This document shows, in pieces, positions 62,251-64,000 of a DNA stretch of 64,000 bases (the stretch's first letter is position 1; each line of letters starts with the position of its first letter). The notes under the pieces were generated by a model that had not been told where the DNA came from, did no database searches, and saw only the letters and a program-made list of their open reading frames with translations. The DNA is taken from NCBI RefSeq assembly GCF_013280595.1, contig NZ_JAAATY010000001.1:439987-503986 (forward strand), written 5' to 3'. Origin of the DNA: Kibdelosporangium persicum. GTDB lineage: Bacteria > Actinomycetota > Actinomycetes > Mycobacteriales > Pseudonocardiaceae. Made by a program: the position numbers and the translations under genes.

Positions 62251-64000
62251 AGCACCCCGGGCGTGCCCCACCCCTTCGAGCCGCCGGTCTGCGGGAAAGC
62301 CGTGATCCTCAGCCGGGCCGCGGCCATCGGCACGAGCGTGACCTGCTGGACGGGTGCGTCAGTCGCCACCGGGCCGCTGTTCATGGTGCCGACCACGTTC
62401 TCGCTGTCGACCGTCCAATCCGGAATGGCCTGCGCCCGTGCGGTGAGCTGGATCGGCGCGTTGGCCAGCGTGAACGGATCGTTGAGGTCGCCGCCCGTGC
62501 TCACGGTGAACTGCTGGTTCGGGCGCAAGCCGTAGTTCCAGGCAGAGGCGGGTTTCACTTCGTATTCGGGCCAGTCGGCGGTGCCGGCGTAGCGGTTCCA
62601 CCGTTCCTCGATGCGCAGTGAGAACGTCAACGCGCCGTAGTCCACGGATACCGCTTTGTTCTGCCAGATCCTGGTCCGTGGGCTCATCGGCAGCCTGAGC
62701 CGCACGATGTCGCCGGTCTGCCAGGTCCGGGTGATGGTGGCGTACTTCGGTCCCGCGGGCGCGATCACCGCGGTGCCGTTCACGGTCAGCAGCGGGTTCG
62801 CGCACCAGCTCGGAACCCTGACCGAGAACGGGAAACGCTTCGGCTGGGGAAGCGTCAGCCGGAACGTGATGGTGTCGCTGAACGGGTAATTGGTCTGCTG
62901 TTCGATCTTCGTCGTGCCGACCGTGACCGTCGAAGGACCGTACAGCGAGGCCACGATGCCGCCGTCGCTGGTCGTGAGCCACATTTCCTCGACGTAGTAC
63001 GGCCAGCCCTGGCCGTAGTTGTGCGGGCAGCACCGGTACGCGTGGATGCCCGGCTTGTACGCCTGCATCGCGAAGCCGTTCTGGAACTGTCTCCTGGTTT
63101 TGGCGAAGTCGTCGAGCTGCACGCCGTTGGCGCTGGTGACGTAGTGCGTGACTTTGCCCTGGGGGTCAAGGCACGCGGGCAGCATGTTGAACGCCAGCTC
63201 TTCGGTCCGGTCGGCCCAGAGCGGGTCGCCGGTGATGCGGGTGAGCAGTTCGTGGCTCGCCATGAACTCGACGACACCACAGGTCTCGAAGCCTTGGCGT
63301 GGGTCACCGTAACCGGGGCGCGCGTTCTCGTCCCCGGCGAAGCCGCCGCCGGGGAACTGGCCGTACTGGGCCATGATCGCGTTGTAGACCCGGTAGACGG
63401 AATCCCGGTGCACGGGGTTCTTGCTCAGCTGCCAGTACTGCGCCGGCTCCCGGAAACCCTGGGCGAAGTTGACGTTGTGCAGGCTGGCTATGGTGTCGAC
63501 CCAGCTCGCGGCGTGCCGGTGGATCCGGTGGGTGAGATCCAGCAGCGCCTGGTCACCGGTGCGGCCGTGCAGCCATACGAGGACGTCGATGGTGTCGCCC
63601 CAGCGGGTCGTGCCCCAACCGTCCTTGAAGACCGCGTCCGGTTGCCGTGTCATGAAGTCGAAGTAGCGGGTGAGAGCGCTCTCAACTCGTGCGTCGTCCC
63701 GGTACTCGGCCCACGATCTCAGGGCGTGCAACATCGGCATGTGCGGCCACAGGTCGGCGTGGCCGTTCAGGGAAGTGCGCTGGGCGCGCGGACCGAAGTA
63801 ACCGTCCTGCGCCTGCGTGGCCAGGACCGCGTTGATCCAGCGCTCGGTGTCCGCGAGCACGCGGTCGTCCCCGGTGACGTAGCCGAGGTCGCCGTAGCCA
63901 CGCAGCCAGTACGGGACCTCTTCCCAGCCGTTGAGGTCGGGATGGACCCAGCCGGTCTGGTCGAACCTCAGGAAGGGCGAGATTTCCGGGAAGCGGCCGT
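61452..64000 (-). CDS. GH127-type glycosidase with ricin-like lectin repeats, 5' end cut
   Basis: At least 849 residues; the frame is open to the right edge (the visible start includes WEEVPYWLRGYGDLGYVTGD). The catalytic part has the GH127 metal and nucleophile residues: ETC in FETCGVVEFMASHEL and the paired cysteines in YRCCPHNYGQGWP. Known members are beta-L-arabinofuranosidases. The C-terminal 260 residues are ricin-B-like repeats, each ending in a DNGTADHLWR-type sequence. The signal peptide is presumably beyond the window. It is the first visible gene of the glycosidase operon. Confidence 0.9.
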   Translation of the reverse strand, partial: GRFPEISPFLRFDQTGWVHPDLNGWEEVPYWLRGYGDLGYVTGDDRVLADTERWINAVLATQAQDGYFGPRAQRTSLNGHADLWPHMPMLHALRSWAEYRDDARVESALTRYFDFMTRQPDAVFKDGWGTTRWGDTIDVLVWLHGRTGDQALLDLTHRIHRHAASWVDTIASLHNVNFAQGFREPAQYWQLSKNPVHRDSVYRVYNAIMAQYGQFPGGGFAGDENARPGYGDPRQGFETCGVVEFMASHELLTRITGDPLWADRTEELAFNMLPACLDPQGKVTHYVTSANGVQLDDFAKTRRQFQNGFAMQAYKPGIHAYRCCPHNYGQGWPYYVEEMWLTTSDGGIVASLYGPSTVTVGTTKIEQQTNYPFSDTITFRLTLPQPKRFPFSVRVPSWCANPLLTVNGTAVIAPAGPKYATITRTWQTGDIVRLRLPMSPRTRIWQNKAVSVDYGALTFSLRIEERWNRYAGTADWPEYEVKPASAWNYGLRPNQQFTVSTGGDLNDPFTLANAPIQLTARAQAIPDWTVDSENVVGTMNSGPVATDAPVQQVTLVPMAAARLRITAFPQTGGSKGWGTPGVLCRIQNKHSVRELAVEGTSRVVQFSPGHLWRIVDVGNGQVKVRNEQSGKVLGVDGMSTANSAQVVQYADNGTADHRWQVVDNGDGWFRLKNVHSGKVLGVQDMSTANSARVVQYDDNGTADHLWRIMPEGIVRIQNLNSTKVLGVDQMSTADSARVVQFADNGTADHDWRFLPDANGYFRIRNEHSGKVLGIQDMSTANSAHAVQFADNGTADHLWRFRADSDNLWRLQNAHSGKVLGVDLMSYDDSAQVVQFDDNGTADHLWRLL

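Overview
The window is high-GC DNA from an actinomycete. Gene style (GTG starts, SARP and AfsR regulators, PadR/MarR/IclR regulators, a DUF6480 protein, secreted glycosidases) suggests a filamentous member of Pseudonocardiales or a relative; the genus cannot be fixed from sequence reading alone. No rRNA, tRNA, CRISPR array or intact insertion sequence was seen, and no gene-free stretch exceeds about 240 bases.

Layout. 1-0.5 kb: a PadR repressor and a partial DUF1048 gene. 0.58-4.1 kb: a small acyl-CoA dehydrogenase-like gene behind an iron-box-like site, a 51-residue peptide gene and a YcaO cyclodehydratase fused to a leader-binding domain, i.e. a possible azoline-type (TOMM) RiPP locus. 4.3-8.1 kb: a histidine kinase made of two complete copies in one chain, a response regulator and a SARP activator. 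About 8.3-48.1 kb: a large biosynthetic gene cluster. 48.3-53.3 kb: general genes (phosphotransferase, SpoIIE phosphatase with an anti-sigma-type kinase, MFS/MarR pair, lipoprotein). 53.3-56.9 kb: an IclR-controlled lower meta-cleavage operon with a frameshifted first gene. 56.9-64 kb: three secreted glycosidases (GH2-like, GH76, GH127), the last running off the edge.

How the cluster fits together. (1) Class II DAHP synthase, PhzE-type ADIC synthase, PhzD-type isochorismatase and an EntA-like SDR give a route chorismate to 3-hydroxyanthranilate; phzF and phzA/B/G are absent, so a phenazine is not expected. (2) A CreE-like flavoenzyme and a CreD-like lyase form the aspartate-nitrosuccinate (nitrous acid) pair, and the AMP-ligase overlapping the CreE-like gene may be a CreM-type diazotase. 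(3) 2,3-dehydratase, 3-aminotransferase, C-methyltransferase, epimerase and ketoreductase match an EvaA-E set for a vancosamine-type sugar, with an added N-methyltransferase, a thymidylyltransferase and a glycosyltransferase; the 4,6-dehydratase is missing here. (4) dxs, ispG, ispH and a long-chain prenyl diphosphate synthase supply an isoprenoid, joined to the aromatic unit by a UbiA prenyltransferase. (5) MpaB-like, PhyH, amine-oxidase-like and FMN-reductase genes look like tailoring; a DHA2 transporter looks like export. The inferred product is an aminoglycosylated prenyl-arene (meroterpenoid) whose aryl amine may pass through a diazo stage. I do not recognise it as a known compound.

Regulation. 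Two SARPs, an AfsR-type regulator, a LuxR/ATPase regulator and the two-component genes sit in or beside the cluster. Three promoters, before the aromatic/sugar operon, before the operon beginning with a transposase-like gene, and before the LuxR/ATPase gene, share one layout: direct repeats every 11 bp, then exactly 8 nt, then a TANCGT -10 box. This is what a SARP regulon predicts.
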